Assembly: GCA_003116975.1 (NCBI GenBank)
Contig: BGKB01000063.1
Location: 303,245 to 367,244 of the forward strand
Length of the DNA stretch: 64,000 nucleotides
Direction of reading: 5' to 3'
Origin: Aurantiochytrium sp. KH105
Lineage: Eukaryota; Sar; Bigyra; Thraustochytrida; Thraustochytriidae
Shown: positions 19,627-29,772 of the stretch, piece by piece
Numbering within the stretch: position 1 is the first letter of the stretch
How the letters are laid out: each line of letters starts with the position of its first letter
Notes under the pieces: generated by a model
What the model was told of the DNA's origin: nothing
Databases searched by the model: none
The model's input: only the letters and a program-made list of their open reading frames with translations
Made by a program: the position numbers and the translations under genes

Positions 19627-21015
19627 ACAGACAGGGGCCACGTACGGTTGCGCTGATCGCTGTCGGATATTGGATCCGGGCTTCGCAGCTTGCACGACGC
19701 AACATTTGCTCATCTACTTTCCTTCAAATCATTGTCGCCTCACAACCCTTTTCTCGCTAAAACGATCATCATGTATTCTTCTTTGTCGAGTCCAATTCAT
19801 CTTTTTGCGTCCTTGCTTTTCGCGTGGGTACACTCTGGGGAGTGTTTCTTCCCCATGTAGTTTTTCCATCGGGCGAGAGCTCTTCGATCCTGCTTGCGGA
19901 CTGAAAAGGGGAAACGAAACGAATCGATCGATCAAAACCACCATTGCGTCTCGTTTCATCTCACAAAACGCGCTCTCTGAGGTCCTAAGCCTTACATCCC
20001 AAGGCCCTAGTGCACTGGTTTCTACGCGCCAACTCTCCGCGCCATCTTTCCGCGCTCGCGCAGCGTGCAGCACGGACCTCGCAACATCTTCTCCGCTTTT
20101 GCCTGGCTGCAGTGCAACGCATGTTTCGTCGCGACCGGGTTCGTTGCCAACTCCCAGCTTCAAGACAGCTCGGGCGTCTCCCGAACCAATAAATGCTTCG
20201 CACTGTGCCCATTACATTTAGGCCGTGAAAAAAAAGGAAAGAAAAGCAAGCAAGACACACGCTTCCGGAGCCGTTAAGTTGCATGTCCTCGGACGCCGGA
20301 CCCATCTGTTTCATCGCGCGTCGTACTGGTTTCGATCGCATGGCGTCCGCGACACTCGCAGTAGCAGTAGCCTGGCGAGGGTGAAAACAAAAATGGAAAC
20401 GAATCGTTCGTTGGAATGGGACCAGCTATAGCTAGCTACTAACCCACCTTGTTTGTACCTATATCCAAATGAACCACGCAAGCGGCGTTTACGTGAACGC
20501 CGCATAAGCCTGCTTTTCGACCACTTTGCCTAGCATCGCCGCTATAAACCACACCAGCCTTACTTTGAAAAAAAGTCCCGGATACTGCGCGCGGGCGCCG
20601 CGCGCGTCATCGATTACGCAGCACCTGCTTTGCCATAACAAAAATAACGATCGGTTTCATTCGTTCGTTTATACGCCTTCAACCATGGCGAATTTCGTGT
20701 TGACCGTTTGGAGGACTTGTCCAGTAGGCTAAGGGGTGGCACAGACGCGCGCGTCCCCGCCTTCATTCCCCCCCCCCCCCCCCCCCGGGCGGCGTCCTTT
20801 CCCTTTTTTCCTGTTTTTCTATAGAGAGAAAAAAACGTACAAGACGAACAGCGCGGAGTGTAGAAAGTGGAACAACCAAGAGTCTCTGTTTAATTTTAAA
20901 TAGCTCGCTTGCTTGATCAAACGAGTCAGAGGCAAGGCAAGCAGCAGCAAATCGCGAACTCGTTTCAGCTTCTCGTCCAGAGCAAGTAAGGCCTTGCACT
21001 CGCGAACGAACAAAC
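19627..21015. other. Spacer between the two ammonium transporter genes
   Basis: This 1.39 kb region should hold the first gene's 3' end and the second gene's promoter. It contains a 19-base C-run (20768-20786) and a GGCAAGGCAAGCAGCAG leader. No gene was seen. Confidence 0.45.
20768..20786. repeat. Poly-C tract (19 C)
   Basis: An uninterrupted C-run about 230 bp upstream of the second AMT start; the opposite strand is a G-run that could form a quadruplex. Confidence 0.9.
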
Positions 21016-22551
21016 ATGTCAACCGACAACGTCACCGAGCTCCAGGAGCGCATTGCGGCCCTCGAGTCTCTCCTCCTGGCAGAGGATGGCTCTCCTATCG
21101 GCTTTGTAACCCAGAGCAACGCCGACCAAATCTGGGTCCTCCTCGCTGGCTTCCTTGTCTTTTGGATGCATGCTGGCTTCACCATGCTCGAGGCCGGTTC
21201 GGTCCAGCACAAGAACGCCATCAATATCCTCTTCAAAAACATGGGCACCGTCGCCATCGGCGCCTTCTTTTACTACCTCTTCGGCTATGCTTGGGCCTAT
21301 GGTACCGACAACCTCATCATGGAGAATGACATCCCCCAGCCCAACGAAGGTAGCTTCCGCTTCATAGGCTCCGGCAATTACGCTCTTAACCAGGAGACCA
21401 ACGAGACTCGTCACTCTTGGTTTTTCCAGGCCGTCTTCGCTGCCACCGCTGCCACTATTGTCAGTGGTGCCGTCGCCGGGCGCATCAATCTCCTCGCCTA
21501 TTTTGCTACTGCCTCCGTGCTCACCGCCTTTGTCTACCCCGTTGTCTCGCACTGGATCTGGGCCACCGGCGGCTGGATCTCCATGTTCCAGTTTGACCGC
21601 GCTGACTCCATTTTTGCCGACGAAAACGGCTGCGGCATGATCGACTTTGCCGGCTCCGGTGTCGTCCACATGACGGGTGGAATCGCCGCCTTCTGGGGCG
21701 CTCTCATTCTTGGACCGCGTCTTGGCCGGTTTGATGCCGATGGCAAACCCGTGGATATCCCGCCCCACAACATTACTATTCAAGCTCTCGGCGTCTTCAT
21801 TCTCTGGTTTGGCTGGTACGGCTTCAACTGTGGTTCGACGCTGGTCTTTGATGGCCCCAACGCCTCCAAGGTCGCCGTCACTACCACTCTGAGCCCGTCG
21901 ACGGCTATTCTCACGAGCATTGTTCTCAGCCGCTTCATCGCTGGTCACTTTGATATCGGCATGGTCCTCAACGCTGCGCTTGGTGGACTCGTCGGCATCA
22001 CCGCCAGCTGCAGCGTCGTTGATGACTGGGCTGCTATCCTCATTGGCTTCATCTCGGCCTTTGTCTACGTTGGTGGCTCCAAGCTTGTCCTCTTTCTTAA
22101 GATCGATGACCCGGTCGACGCCATCGCCGTCCACGGCTTTTGCGGCATCTGGGGCGTCTTGGCCGCCGGCATCTTTTCCACCAACGAGCTCATTCAGTCG
22201 GCGTACTCGAGCGCCGAAATGTGCGAGGGCTGGGGATCTCCTCTTCAGTTCCGCATTCAGTTCATTGGTGTGCTCGCCATCATATCGTGGGTTTCTGCCA
22301 TGATGGTTCCTTTCTACCTTGCGCTCAAGGCCATCAACTTTCTTCGCGTTTCCGCAGAGTTTGAAGAGACTGGCCTCGACATGTCCGAGCATGGCGGCAA
22401 GAGCGCCTACACTGGCGAGCCCTTGACCCCGCAGCACGAGTCGACCAAGGTCACGAGCGATACGACCACCGAGGAGCCCCTCAAGGTCGTTACGGACACT
22501 GCGTCGGACGGCTCCGACTCGGCGAATGAAGCCACCATGGCGCAGGCCTGA
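21016..22551 (+). CDS. AMT1: AMT1-type ammonium transporter, second tandem copy
   Basis: ATG at 21016, 511 residues, nearly identical to the upstream copy through the transmembrane core. It keeps the coiled N-terminal helix, the FWMHAGFTMLEAGSVQHKN block, WFGWYGFNCGSTL, and both pore histidines in SGVVHMTGG and VHGFCGIWG. Differences concentrate in short loops (for instance ENDIPQPNEGSF instead of DGETANPNEGSY) and in the cytosolic tail, which here is Thr/Ser/Glu-rich (TPQHESTKVTSDTTTEEPL). The tail of AMTs controls trimer gating and is a phosphorylation target, so the copies may differ in regulation more than in transport. Third-codon positions differ at many sites, so the duplication is not brand new. 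Confidence 0.96.
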   Translation: MSTDNVTELQERIAALESLLLAEDGSPIGFVTQSNADQIWVLLAGFLVFWMHAGFTMLEAGSVQHKNAINILFKNMGTVAIGAFFYYLFGYAWAYGTDNLIMENDIPQPNEGSFRFIGSGNYALNQETNETRHSWFFQAVFAATAATIVSGAVAGRINLLAYFATASVLTAFVYPVVSHWIWATGGWISMFQFDRADSIFADENGCGMIDFAGSGVVHMTGGIAAFWGALILGPRLGRFDADGKPVDIPPHNITIQALGVFILWFGWYGFNCGSTLVFDGPNASKVAVTTTLSPSTAILTSIVLSRFIAGHFDIGMVLNAALGGLVGITASCSVVDDWAAILIGFISAFVYVGGSKLVLFLKIDDPVDAIAVHGFCGIWGVLAAGIFSTNELIQSAYSSAEMCEGWGSPLQFRIQFIGVLAIISWVSAMMVPFYLALKAINFLRVSAEFEETGLDMSEHGGKSAYTGEPLTPQHESTKVTSDTTTEEPLKVVTDTASDGSDSANEATMAQA

Positions 22552-22987
22552 GCGCTTTCTTCGCCCTAGTAGACTACTATAAAAAGGGCATAAGGAAAGT
22601 TGAATCAAGTTACTCCTTACTTCTAAACTTGCTGGTGCGATCGTAGTAGCCTGCAGAAAGAGAATGATGACGACCGATCTCCAATTGAGAGCTCGATCTT
22701 GGCGAGTCGCCATAATATTAGACAATATTTCTAATGAACGAACGTAGTGGAACTTCTCGTCGCGTCTTGTATGCACGGGATGGAGCAGAGTATATCGAAG
22801 TTTAAAAAGAAATCAAGTCTGCCGGAAAGCAAATCGTGAAAAGTCAAAGACACATGAATTCATGGGGAAAATGGGTCGTAAATTTGACGCATCATCGTCG
22901 ATCTCATTAAAAGGTCTCGATGGTCTCCGTGAGCAAGCCAAGCCAAAGCGCGACGACTGAGACGTAGCGTTGATTAATGCGCACTTT
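22552..22987. other. Convergent intergenic region
   Basis: This spacer lies between the second AMT stop and the RSP7-like gene stop. It holds both 3' ends; no gene is visible. Confidence 0.4.
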
Positions 22988-24468
22988 CTACTCGTCATCT
23001 TCGACAATAATGGCAAGTTCCATGAGTCCCTTGAGCGTTCGCTGTACAAAAAATGATAATGCATCAAGTCAGTCATTGTCCTCTTGCGAAACTCATATCT
23101 CCCCCATACATAACTTACAAAGGCGTGTTCAACAACAGGCTTGTACCTGTATTGTGCGGTTTCGGTCTGCTGAGCAAGCGCAAGGAGTGCGTGCATGGAC
23201 GGCCGATCGAGCTCGGGGAGAATGGACTTGAGCGTCGTCTTGATCTCCTCGCGCGTCAAGCAACCGGCTCCATCTTCGTCAAGCTCGCGAAAGGCTGCCA
23301 AGAGCTCCTCTTCGAGCTGGTCCCGGTCGCGGCCAAAGACCATACCCCAACCGTCCGAAGCATGCAGTGTCTGCATGCGCTCCTGCTTCTCAACCAACTT
23401 TTGGCTATAGTGCATGCACGAGTGCACCATGAAGGCCACGCGGGACACCTCGGCGCCATAGTCAATCATGCCCCGGTCGTCCTCCTTGGTTTCCGAAAGA
23501 ATTGAGCAAATTTGCAAAAGCGTGAGACCGAGGTCCATTCTCGAGAGGACGGATTGGAGCTGCTCGTGCGACAGCATACCGCTCTCCGTCTTATCTGCCT
23601 TTTGGAAGGCTTCCAAAATGGCCACTTGGATGTCTTGGACGTCCTGTGAAGGCGCCATCCATTCCTGCGCCGTGAGCTCCGCCAGCAGCTCCATGCACAG
23701 AGGCTTGAAAGCCTCGTACGCAATCTTGCCATCGTTGTCTGCGTAGGTCTCAAACATAAGGACATTGATCTCCTTTCGCGTCATGCCGATGCGAATGTCA
23801 GCCAGACACCGCTCGAACTCGTCGAGGTCTAGCGTGCCGTTACCGTCAGTGTCGGCTTCACGAAAGATGCTCGTCAGGATCTCCTCGAGCTCCTCGTGCG
23901 GCATGCCGTGGTAAATGTGACTTTCCGCTTCCTCCTTTACTTTCGCTTGGCGCTCCTCCTCCTGACGGAGCTCGTGCTTTGCCACGAGGGTCTGGATGAC
24001 GCCCATGGCCACGGGAATGAACTCTGCGTAGCTCACGAGACCGTTCTCGTCACGGTCAGCCTCGGCAAGAATGCGACGCACATCATTTTTACGCAGCCCA
24101 AGCTTGGCGCCAAGTTTGTTAAAGACCATTTTGAACTCGTGCCTGTCGAGGGTGTGGTTCGCGTCAACGTCCTGCTCGCGGAAGAGGCTGTGAATCAGCT
24201 CCTCGATTTCTTGCGGGCTCATTTCTGTCAGGAGAAACCCTGGGTCCGGGTCTTCCAGGATACTATTGCGCTTCGACCTTTTGCTCGGCATCTCATGCTC
24301 CGACGCGTCATTCTGCACCTTTTCGGAAAAGTACTGCAAGCAAAATGCTTCAATGTCTGCTGGCTGCTCGCGAAGAATCTCGCGCGCGAGCTTACTCACC
24401 ACGTCCGGAAAGCCATCCGGCATTGCGAATTCTTTTGCGTAGCTCGAGGGCACCGTGCCTTCCGTCAT
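22988..24468 (-). CDS. RSP7-like radial spoke protein (RIIa domain plus EF-hands), two exons
   Basis: Coding exons are 24468-23119 and 23041-22988 on the minus strand (467 residues). The first exon starts at the ATG at 24468; the frame above it is repeat-derived. Residues ~18-53 form an RIIa/DPY-30 dimerisation-docking domain (LAREILREQPADIEAFCLQY). EF-hand loops follow: DVDANHTLDRHE, DRDENGLVSYAE, DTDGNGTLDLDE and DEDGAGCLTREE look calcium-competent, while three others (around DNDGKIAYEAF, DKTESGMLSHEQ and KEDDRGMIDYG) are degenerate. RIIa plus EF-hands is the layout of Chlamydomonas radial spoke protein RSP7, so a flagellar axoneme role is likely. Removing the intron gives the C-terminus RTLKGLMELAIIVEDDE; without splicing the tail is unnatural. 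Confidence 0.8.
23042..23118 (-). other. Intron of the RSP7-like gene (77 bp, phase 0)
   Basis: The donor GTAAGT and acceptor TTTTTTGTACAG are both canonical on the minus strand. A CTGAC branch-like sequence lies about 34 nt before the acceptor. Confidence 0.85.
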
Positions 24469-24847
24469 GGTGCCACGAAAAAGAAAGCTTGAACTCGCCT
24501 CTTGTGCCCTTCGCTCTCTTGCTAATCGGCGTCTGGTCTTAGTTCCGTCCAAGATCCTCAACCGCCAGCCGATCGAAGCCTGCCTGCCTGCCTGTCTCCT
24601 TGCCCTGGAGCTCCTTGTGTGCTTCCACGCGCGCGCGCGCCCTGCCGATAGCAAAGCTTTTTATGCGCAAAGAGCCTCCATTCCCTTGCCTTGTGTGCGC
24701 GCGACCTCCGCGCTCTCGCACATAGCCGTTGAAAGTCCAGCAACTCAAAATAGGCCATTATGGTTATACAGTGGCAGATGTGGTGTGCTACTATGTGAAC
24801 ACGGTCACGAGATTAACAAAGGAAAGAGCTTATCTTATTGTATTCTT
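24469..24847. other. Spacer and 5' region of the RSP7-like gene
   Basis: This region lies between the CEP78-like stop and the RSP7-like ATG, both on the minus strand. It contains a (CCTG)n run at 24578-24603, which reads CAGG in the gene's sense, about 110 bp upstream of the ATG. Confidence 0.45.
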
Positions 24848-26494
24848 TTACAGAATTGGAGATCTATTGAGAGCTTCAAGAGGGCTTGGTGATGAGTCCA
24901 TATTGGCTGTAATTTCTTCGATGGCCCGTTTGATTTCCTCAGCAAAGACGGCTGCAACCTGATCTGCCTTGGAAGAAGCTTGGCCTGGTGGCTTCTTCGA
25001 TTTCTTGGTTCTTTTCGTTTTCTTTTTGGTCGCTCGCCTCGTAAGAGACTTGCTGTCTTCAATTGGTGGCCTCGGAGGATCAGATGCAGACAATTTCGAT
25101 GTAGTTCGCTTCGTTCTTGCCATGTCTTCGCTAGGCCTTGTACTAGTTCTTCTACGTGCGGGTTTCGACTCGCGCATTGGGTGAGCTGCACGAACTTGCA
25201 TGCTGTTTTCGCGCTCCGACGGCTCACGATTCTCTCTCCCCGCAGGTGGGCGCGCGAGCTCGCCTGACTCTGTTGAAGCCGCCCGGTCTTCGTCCATCAT
25301 GGCGAGCAAGTCCCCTCGAGATGCCATCATTCCAAGGGAGGCAACGAGCGAGCCGAGTTCGGGAGAAACTTGATGACCACTCTGCCATTCAAGGATCGCG
25401 GCGGCAATAATACATACAGGGTATTCTTCGCCTGGGAGCCGGCTTGCGCCATGCTCGATCTCGTCCCCCGTGTTCTCGGGAAGCGCCCTTTGCAAGAGCC
25501 CAGCGTCAGGAAAGGCACTTCGCTCCCGCAGTAAAGCGTCAAGACGAGCCACCGTAACCTTTTCAAGGTTCCCTCGCAAGTCGATGACCGCAATTGCGTC
25601 GTTGGACTGCTCTAGGGCGTCGAGCAGAGCCAGAACGCCAGCCTTGGTAATGGAGTTATTTTGCAAGTTGATTGCGCCAAACCAGTCGTCCGCAACGAGC
25701 TCGTGTGCAATAGCACGCCCGATTCCATCACCAAAGGAGTTGTTTGCGAGGTCGAGCGTGAGCAGCCCCATCATGGCAATCTCGTTGAACTCCTCTGGTT
25801 TGAGCAGCATGGCCTCGTGCATTCCGGTGCGACGGAGACTCTTGCCCCACCGCGCATCGCTTCGACGTTGTGCGTGACAGCGAAGTACATGCGCCACAGC
25901 GCCCGCACTGCGGTCCGAGAGGGCACAATCAGCGAGGTCCAAGGTCTGAATTGATGCATTCTTGGCGAGGCCCAGGTGCATTGCCTTAAAGGCAGTGTCG
26001 CCAAGTTTTGATCCGCGAAACGATACTCGACGAAGTGCAGGCGCGTGGGCGAGACCTTTGCCGACTTCTCGGGCTCCTTCTGTGAGCAACTTGACCCCAT
26101 GCAGTTGGAGCGCCACGACTTGGTTCGTGCTTGAACGAAGTCCGCGTTTGAGTGCTGTGCAAAGCGCCAAATTAGGTTCTGGTCGCGTCACCATGGGACC
26201 GGCCGCATCCGCGCGGCGAGCGCGACGTCTGGAACCCGAAGATGTGGTTGTTGCGCTGCCGAGCAAAAGTCGAACCTCGGTGACCTCGGCCTCGGCTGCG
26301 CGCCGGAGGAGTCCGTTCACCACGCGGAGTTCGTCTTCTGCGCAAGCTTCGAGATCTGCAAGCACCACGCCTTGCGCTAGGCATCGCGTGTCCAGTGCGC
26401 CAGTGCTGCCGCTGCCTGGGCCGCGGCCTTGGCGCCCAACCTCGCGTTTCGCCTGGGCCAGCACGGCTTGTGCTGGGTGCATCGCGCTCGCCAT
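24848..26494 (-). CDS. CEP78: CEP78-like centrosomal leucine-rich repeat protein
   Basis: The start is taken as the ATG at 26494 (548 residues); upstream only a GTG is in frame. Leucine-rich repeats span about residues 125-330. The block WGKSLRR, then LLTLDLANNSFGDGIGRAIA, ADDWFGAINLQNNSITKAG and IAVIDLRGN matches the order and spacing of CEP78 repeats, including the conserved W-x-x-SLR stretch between repeats. In animals CEP78 sits at the distal mother centriole, and its loss causes cone-rod dystrophy with hearing loss through defective cilia. The C-terminal ~150 residues are basic, disordered and Lys-rich. A generic LRR protein remains possible, but the CEP78-type spacing favours this assignment. 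Confidence 0.68.
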   Translation of the reverse strand: MASAMHPAQAVLAQAKREVGRQGRGPGSGSTGALDTRCLAQGVVLADLEACAEDELRVVNGLLRRAAEAEVTEVRLLLGSATTTSSGSRRRARRADAAGPMVTRPEPNLALCTALKRGLRSSTNQVVALQLHGVKLLTEGAREVGKGLAHAPALRRVSFRGSKLGDTAFKAMHLGLAKNASIQTLDLADCALSDRSAGAVAHVLRCHAQRRSDARWGKSLRRTGMHEAMLLKPEEFNEIAMMGLLTLDLANNSFGDGIGRAIAHELVADDWFGAINLQNNSITKAGVLALLDALEQSNDAIAVIDLRGNLEKVTVARLDALLRERSAFPDAGLLQRALPENTGDEIEHGASRLPGEEYPVCIIAAAILEWQSGHQVSPELGSLVASLGMMASRGDLLAMMDEDRAASTESGELARPPAGRENREPSERENSMQVRAAHPMRESKPARRRTSTRPSEDMARTKRTTSKLSASDPPRPPIEDSKSLTRRATKKKTKRTKKSKKPPGQASSKADQVAAVFAEEIKRAIEEITANMDSSPSPLEALNRSPIL

Positions 26495-27304
26495 CTCGCT
26501 CACCAAAAGCAGACAAGCGAAGGAGCGAGTGAGCTGCAGCACGCTGCGAGAGCTTTACGCACGCGCGCCTCCTGCGCTGCGCTGTGCGAGTTTGTTTCGA
26601 TAGTCGTGTGCCACGCGTGTTGTCCTCTGCTGCCACCGCCGAGCATACGTGCGCCAAGGTCTGACTGACTGTCTGTCGTAGAAGGATGGAATAGTAACCG
26701 TAAAAGGGGATAAAAATCGGCGGTTGGGTTGGGAAAAAAAGGGGGACAAAATAGAAGGGGCAGATGATGCCAAGGCCTAGGTTTATAGCCTGGCAAGGAT
26801 TGTCGGGTCTTCCGATGCTGGGCGGCTTCTCTTGCAATCATTCCAACATGAATGATCGTGGAGTAAGTTACTTTGGATCTGGCGCTGCTTGAAGAAACCT
26901 CTCCATCATCGTGTCATCATCAGGCAAAACGTGGACCTATACCTACCTACACATTCATTATTATTATCGCTCATCGTCAGAGGCTCAACCAAGAAGTTGG
27001 CTGGCCTTGATGACGCGTGAGGTTTTGGGGAAAAAAAGAAAAGAAAGAAAAGAAGAGCAGGGTCACAGCAGCAAACACGTCACAGGGCGCGCAGCGAAGA
27101 GACAAGCCTTATTCACGACATGTACCCATTTAGGCAGAGAGATGCCCGACGACGGACGGACGAGAAGAAGAGGTAGAATACACTCTTGTTTTCCTAAAAA
27201 AGGTTCTCGTCCTCTTTCTTGAAAGTAAGGAGAAGAAGAAGAAAAGGGAAGACCACTTCTTGCGCGCGTACATGTGCTTCTCGCTCGCGTCATATTCAAG
27301 GCAA
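26495..27304. other. Intergenic region between CEP78-like and carrier genes
   Basis: About 810 bp containing the CEP78-like promoter and the carrier 3' end. It has short GAAA-rich tracts near 27028-27055 and 27224-27250. No gene recognised. Confidence 0.4.
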
Positions 27305-28171
27305 TTAGATGCTCTCGAGGCCAAAAATGTTGCGCAGGAACTCAAAGACGACAAGCTGGCCCGTAGCCTGAGGGCCGAAACGAGCCCACATCATGAAGCT
27401 GCCGCGGTACAGGGAGAGAGGGCCGTCCTTCTTGACAGTCTGCACGACGCAGTCCACAAGACCATTGTACTCTGATGCGCTGGCGTTCATGAGCTTGGTG
27501 CGGATCATATCGATGGGGGCGACGGCCAGAGTCATTGCGACACCGGCGCAGGCAGAGGCGAGGAAGACGGTGCGCGGGTCCTTGCGCGGGAGACCAGTCT
27601 GTTCGACCACAAAGCCCTTGGACACATCAAAGACAGCGAGCTTGGTGCCGTTAAGCACGCAGGCGCGGAGCGCATTTGCCGAGAGACCACGCCAGAAGCC
27701 CGTGATGCCGCGCTCCTGGTGCACGTTGCTAATGGCGGAACCGAGCGAGACGGACTTGCCCGTGTTGGAGATCATGCGCGTCTTGAGCACGTCAAAAGGG
27801 TTTCCGAAGAAGGAGCCGAGCACGCCAGCAGCAGATCCCGAGGCAAATTTGAGCGCAAAGGGGAGCTCCTTCTTCGTGTCGGTGCCCTCGGTGAAGTAGA
27901 CGCTCTTGACGACGTTCTTGATGGGCTGGTAGCAGCCGAGCTTGATCGAGGTGTATGCGGCCTCACGGCAGAGCGCGGCGGGCAGGCCCTTGTACAGCGA
28001 CCGTACGCCCTCCTCCTTGACCATGGCGGTGATGCTGAAGTTGCTGTTGATCTGCATCCGCGTCTTGACCATGTCGATCGGGTGCGTGCCGTTCACCACG
28101 ATGATCGCCGTCGCGCCGGCGAGGCCCATCTCCTTGGCCAGCTCCATGAGCGGGCTGCCCTCGCCGCCCAT
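27305..28171 (-). CDS. Mitochondrial carrier (SLC25) family protein
   Basis: ATG at 28171, 288 residues, the canonical length of a carrier with three repeats and six membrane helices. Px[DE]xx[KR] signatures are visible in all three repeats: HPIDMVKTRMQ, NPFDVLKTRM and APIDMIRTKLM, each at the end of an odd-numbered helix. The even helices have the family's aromatic/Gly patterns (SLYKGLPAALCREAAY, GFWRGLSANALRACVLNG, SLYRGSFMMWARFGPQ). The last motif, with Arg after SFMMWA and GPQ, resembles the dicarboxylate/oxoglutarate/uncoupling-protein branch (SLC25A10/11/30/34/35). It should exchange a small anionic metabolite across the inner mitochondrial membrane. The exact substrate is uncertain. 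Confidence 0.92.
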   Translation of the reverse strand: MGGEGSPLMELAKEMGLAGATAIIVVNGTHPIDMVKTRMQINSNFSITAMVKEEGVRSLYKGLPAALCREAAYTSIKLGCYQPIKNVVKSVYFTEGTDTKKELPFALKFASGSAAGVLGSFFGNPFDVLKTRMISNTGKSVSLGSAISNVHQERGITGFWRGLSANALRACVLNGTKLAVFDVSKGFVVEQTGLPRKDPRTVFLASACAGVAMTLAVAPIDMIRTKLMNASASEYNGLVDCVVQTVKKDGPLSLYRGSFMMWARFGPQATGQLVVFEFLRNIFGLESI

Positions 28172-29772
28172 CTTCCCTGCCCGCTTCCTTCTTCTCCTCC
28201 GCTCGCAGCCGCTCCCGCCCGCCTTCCCGCCTGCCTGCCTGTCTGCCTCGAGCGAGCGAGCGTGCGTGGCCGAGCGTGCGATGGCGTTCTGTCTGCCCGC
28301 GTCTGCCGCCGGTCCTCCTGCTCTTCGCCTTCCTCCTCCCTTCCCCTCCTGGCTCCCTCCCTCCCAGCGTCGCCGTATCTGCTTTGAAAGAAAGCAAGCC
28401 CGCTCGCTCCCTGGCGAGGAGAGCGCGGAGACAGGCAGGCAGACCGCCGGCGCAGCGCGGGCGAGGCGGATGCATTTGTACTCGCCGCCGCGGGGGGAAG
28501 GGGGCTGCGGCAGAGAGAGAGAGAGAGCAGAGCGGCGTGCGCGGCGTGCACGGCCTGGCGCGGCGCGCCGCGGCGCGGCGTGGCCTGGCCTGGCGCCGCG
28601 GCGCGGCGAGGCGAGGCGAGGCGAGGCGGATAGATCGACGAGTCTTTTGTGGTCCCGCTCGGCGACGCTCGGGCCCCGAGCGCGCCGACGCGCGGGCGCG
28701 GGCTGGGCGGCCTGCGCGCGCGGCCTCGGCTCGGGCTCGGGCTCGGGCGGGAGCGGGCGGCGGGCGGGCGGGCGGGGCGCAGCCGCAGCAGCGGGGAGTC
28801 ATGGCCGGAGCGCGCATGGCGAGCCAGGCCAGGCGAGGCAAGGCAAGGCAAGGCAGGCCGTCGCGGCACGGCGGGGCGCGACGCCGAGCGCCGCGGCGGG
28901 AGGACGGGTGCGGCACGCGCTGGCTTATGCCTTCGCTGGCCGCGAGAGGCATACGAAGGAAGGCCTGCCCGGGCCGGTCGGGCAGCTCGGGGCGCTGTCG
29001 CGGGCGGGCGGGCGGGCGGGCTGGCTGGCTGGCTTGGAGCGACGCGTCGATGACGGCGACGGGGAGGGCGACGAGGCCCGCGCGGGCTCTTCCAGGTACA
29101 GATCGGTTTTGTGATGATGATACGCACCTCGGCGTGCGGCCAGCGGCCAGAGGTGCAGAGGATAGATGACGAGGCTCGAGCAAGCACGCGAACTTGGACC
29201 TCGCGGAGACTTTCTTGCCGGCAGCGGCCATCTGTCTGTCTGTCTGTCTGTCTGTCCACAACGCGACGCGGCCCGACGAGGTCGTCTTGCCTGGGCAGGC
29301 CTCGCCGTCGAATCAGGATAGGATTGTGACCCGTCTTGCAGCAAAAGTCGACCTGTGTGACCCACCCGGCATCCGCAGCTGGCCCTAGCAGGTGGATTGG
29401 GCCCACTTGTGGGACTGACGCAGCAGACCCGACCCGCACCACCTGAACTGCCAAGAAGCGCGTCCCGCTTCTCACAACAGGAGGAACAAAGGACCGGGCG
29501 GAACCCCCAGAACAACGCAAAGACAAAGAGTCGCTTGCAGGTCTTGCACAAAGTTTACCTACGCGCAGAGCAGATCGAGAGAAACCCAACCAACGCGGAC
29601 GTGCTGACTGACTCGGCCCGCGTGTGCCGCCAAGTGCCATAGCCGCAGCCGCAGCCGCTCGCCTGGCTGGGCGATTGATTCCTCCCTGGAAGCGCCATGA
29701 TAAAGAGAGATGAGACTGGCAATCCAGGATGACGTCAGCTTGCGCTGATAGCAGCAGCTCGCTGCAGCTAGC
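28172..29772. other. Very GC-rich intergenic region upstream of the carrier gene
   Basis: 1.6 kb with many GGGC and CGGC repeats, (CTGC)n at 28229-28247, and (TGTC)n at 29231-29256. Long open frames on both strands are Arg/Ala/Gly/Pro-rich and look like composition effects. Promoter of the carrier and 3' end of the UPF0489 gene are expected here. Confidence 0.5.
29231..29256. repeat. (TGTC)n microsatellite
   Basis: Six or more perfect TGTC units. Confidence 0.9.

Noticed and set aside
17989-19713. 574-residue open frame antisense to the first AMT gene
   Set aside because: It mirrors the AMT coding sequence, has an unnatural Asp/Glu/Gly/Ala composition, and a matching antisense frame exists in the second copy, as expected from codon bias.
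21019-22776. 585-residue open frame antisense to the second AMT gene
   Set aside because: Same reason as for the first copy; the similarity of the two antisense frames follows from the duplication.
24469-24654. 62-residue N-terminal extension of the RSP7-like protein
   Set aside because: It is Arg/Ala-rich, overlaps the CCTG repeat, and lies before the ATG that opens the RIIa domain region.
28093-29640. Long open frames on both strands upstream of the carrier gene
   Set aside because: Composition is Arg/Ala/Pro/Gly from GGC/CGC repeats, and overlapping frames on both strands have equal quality.
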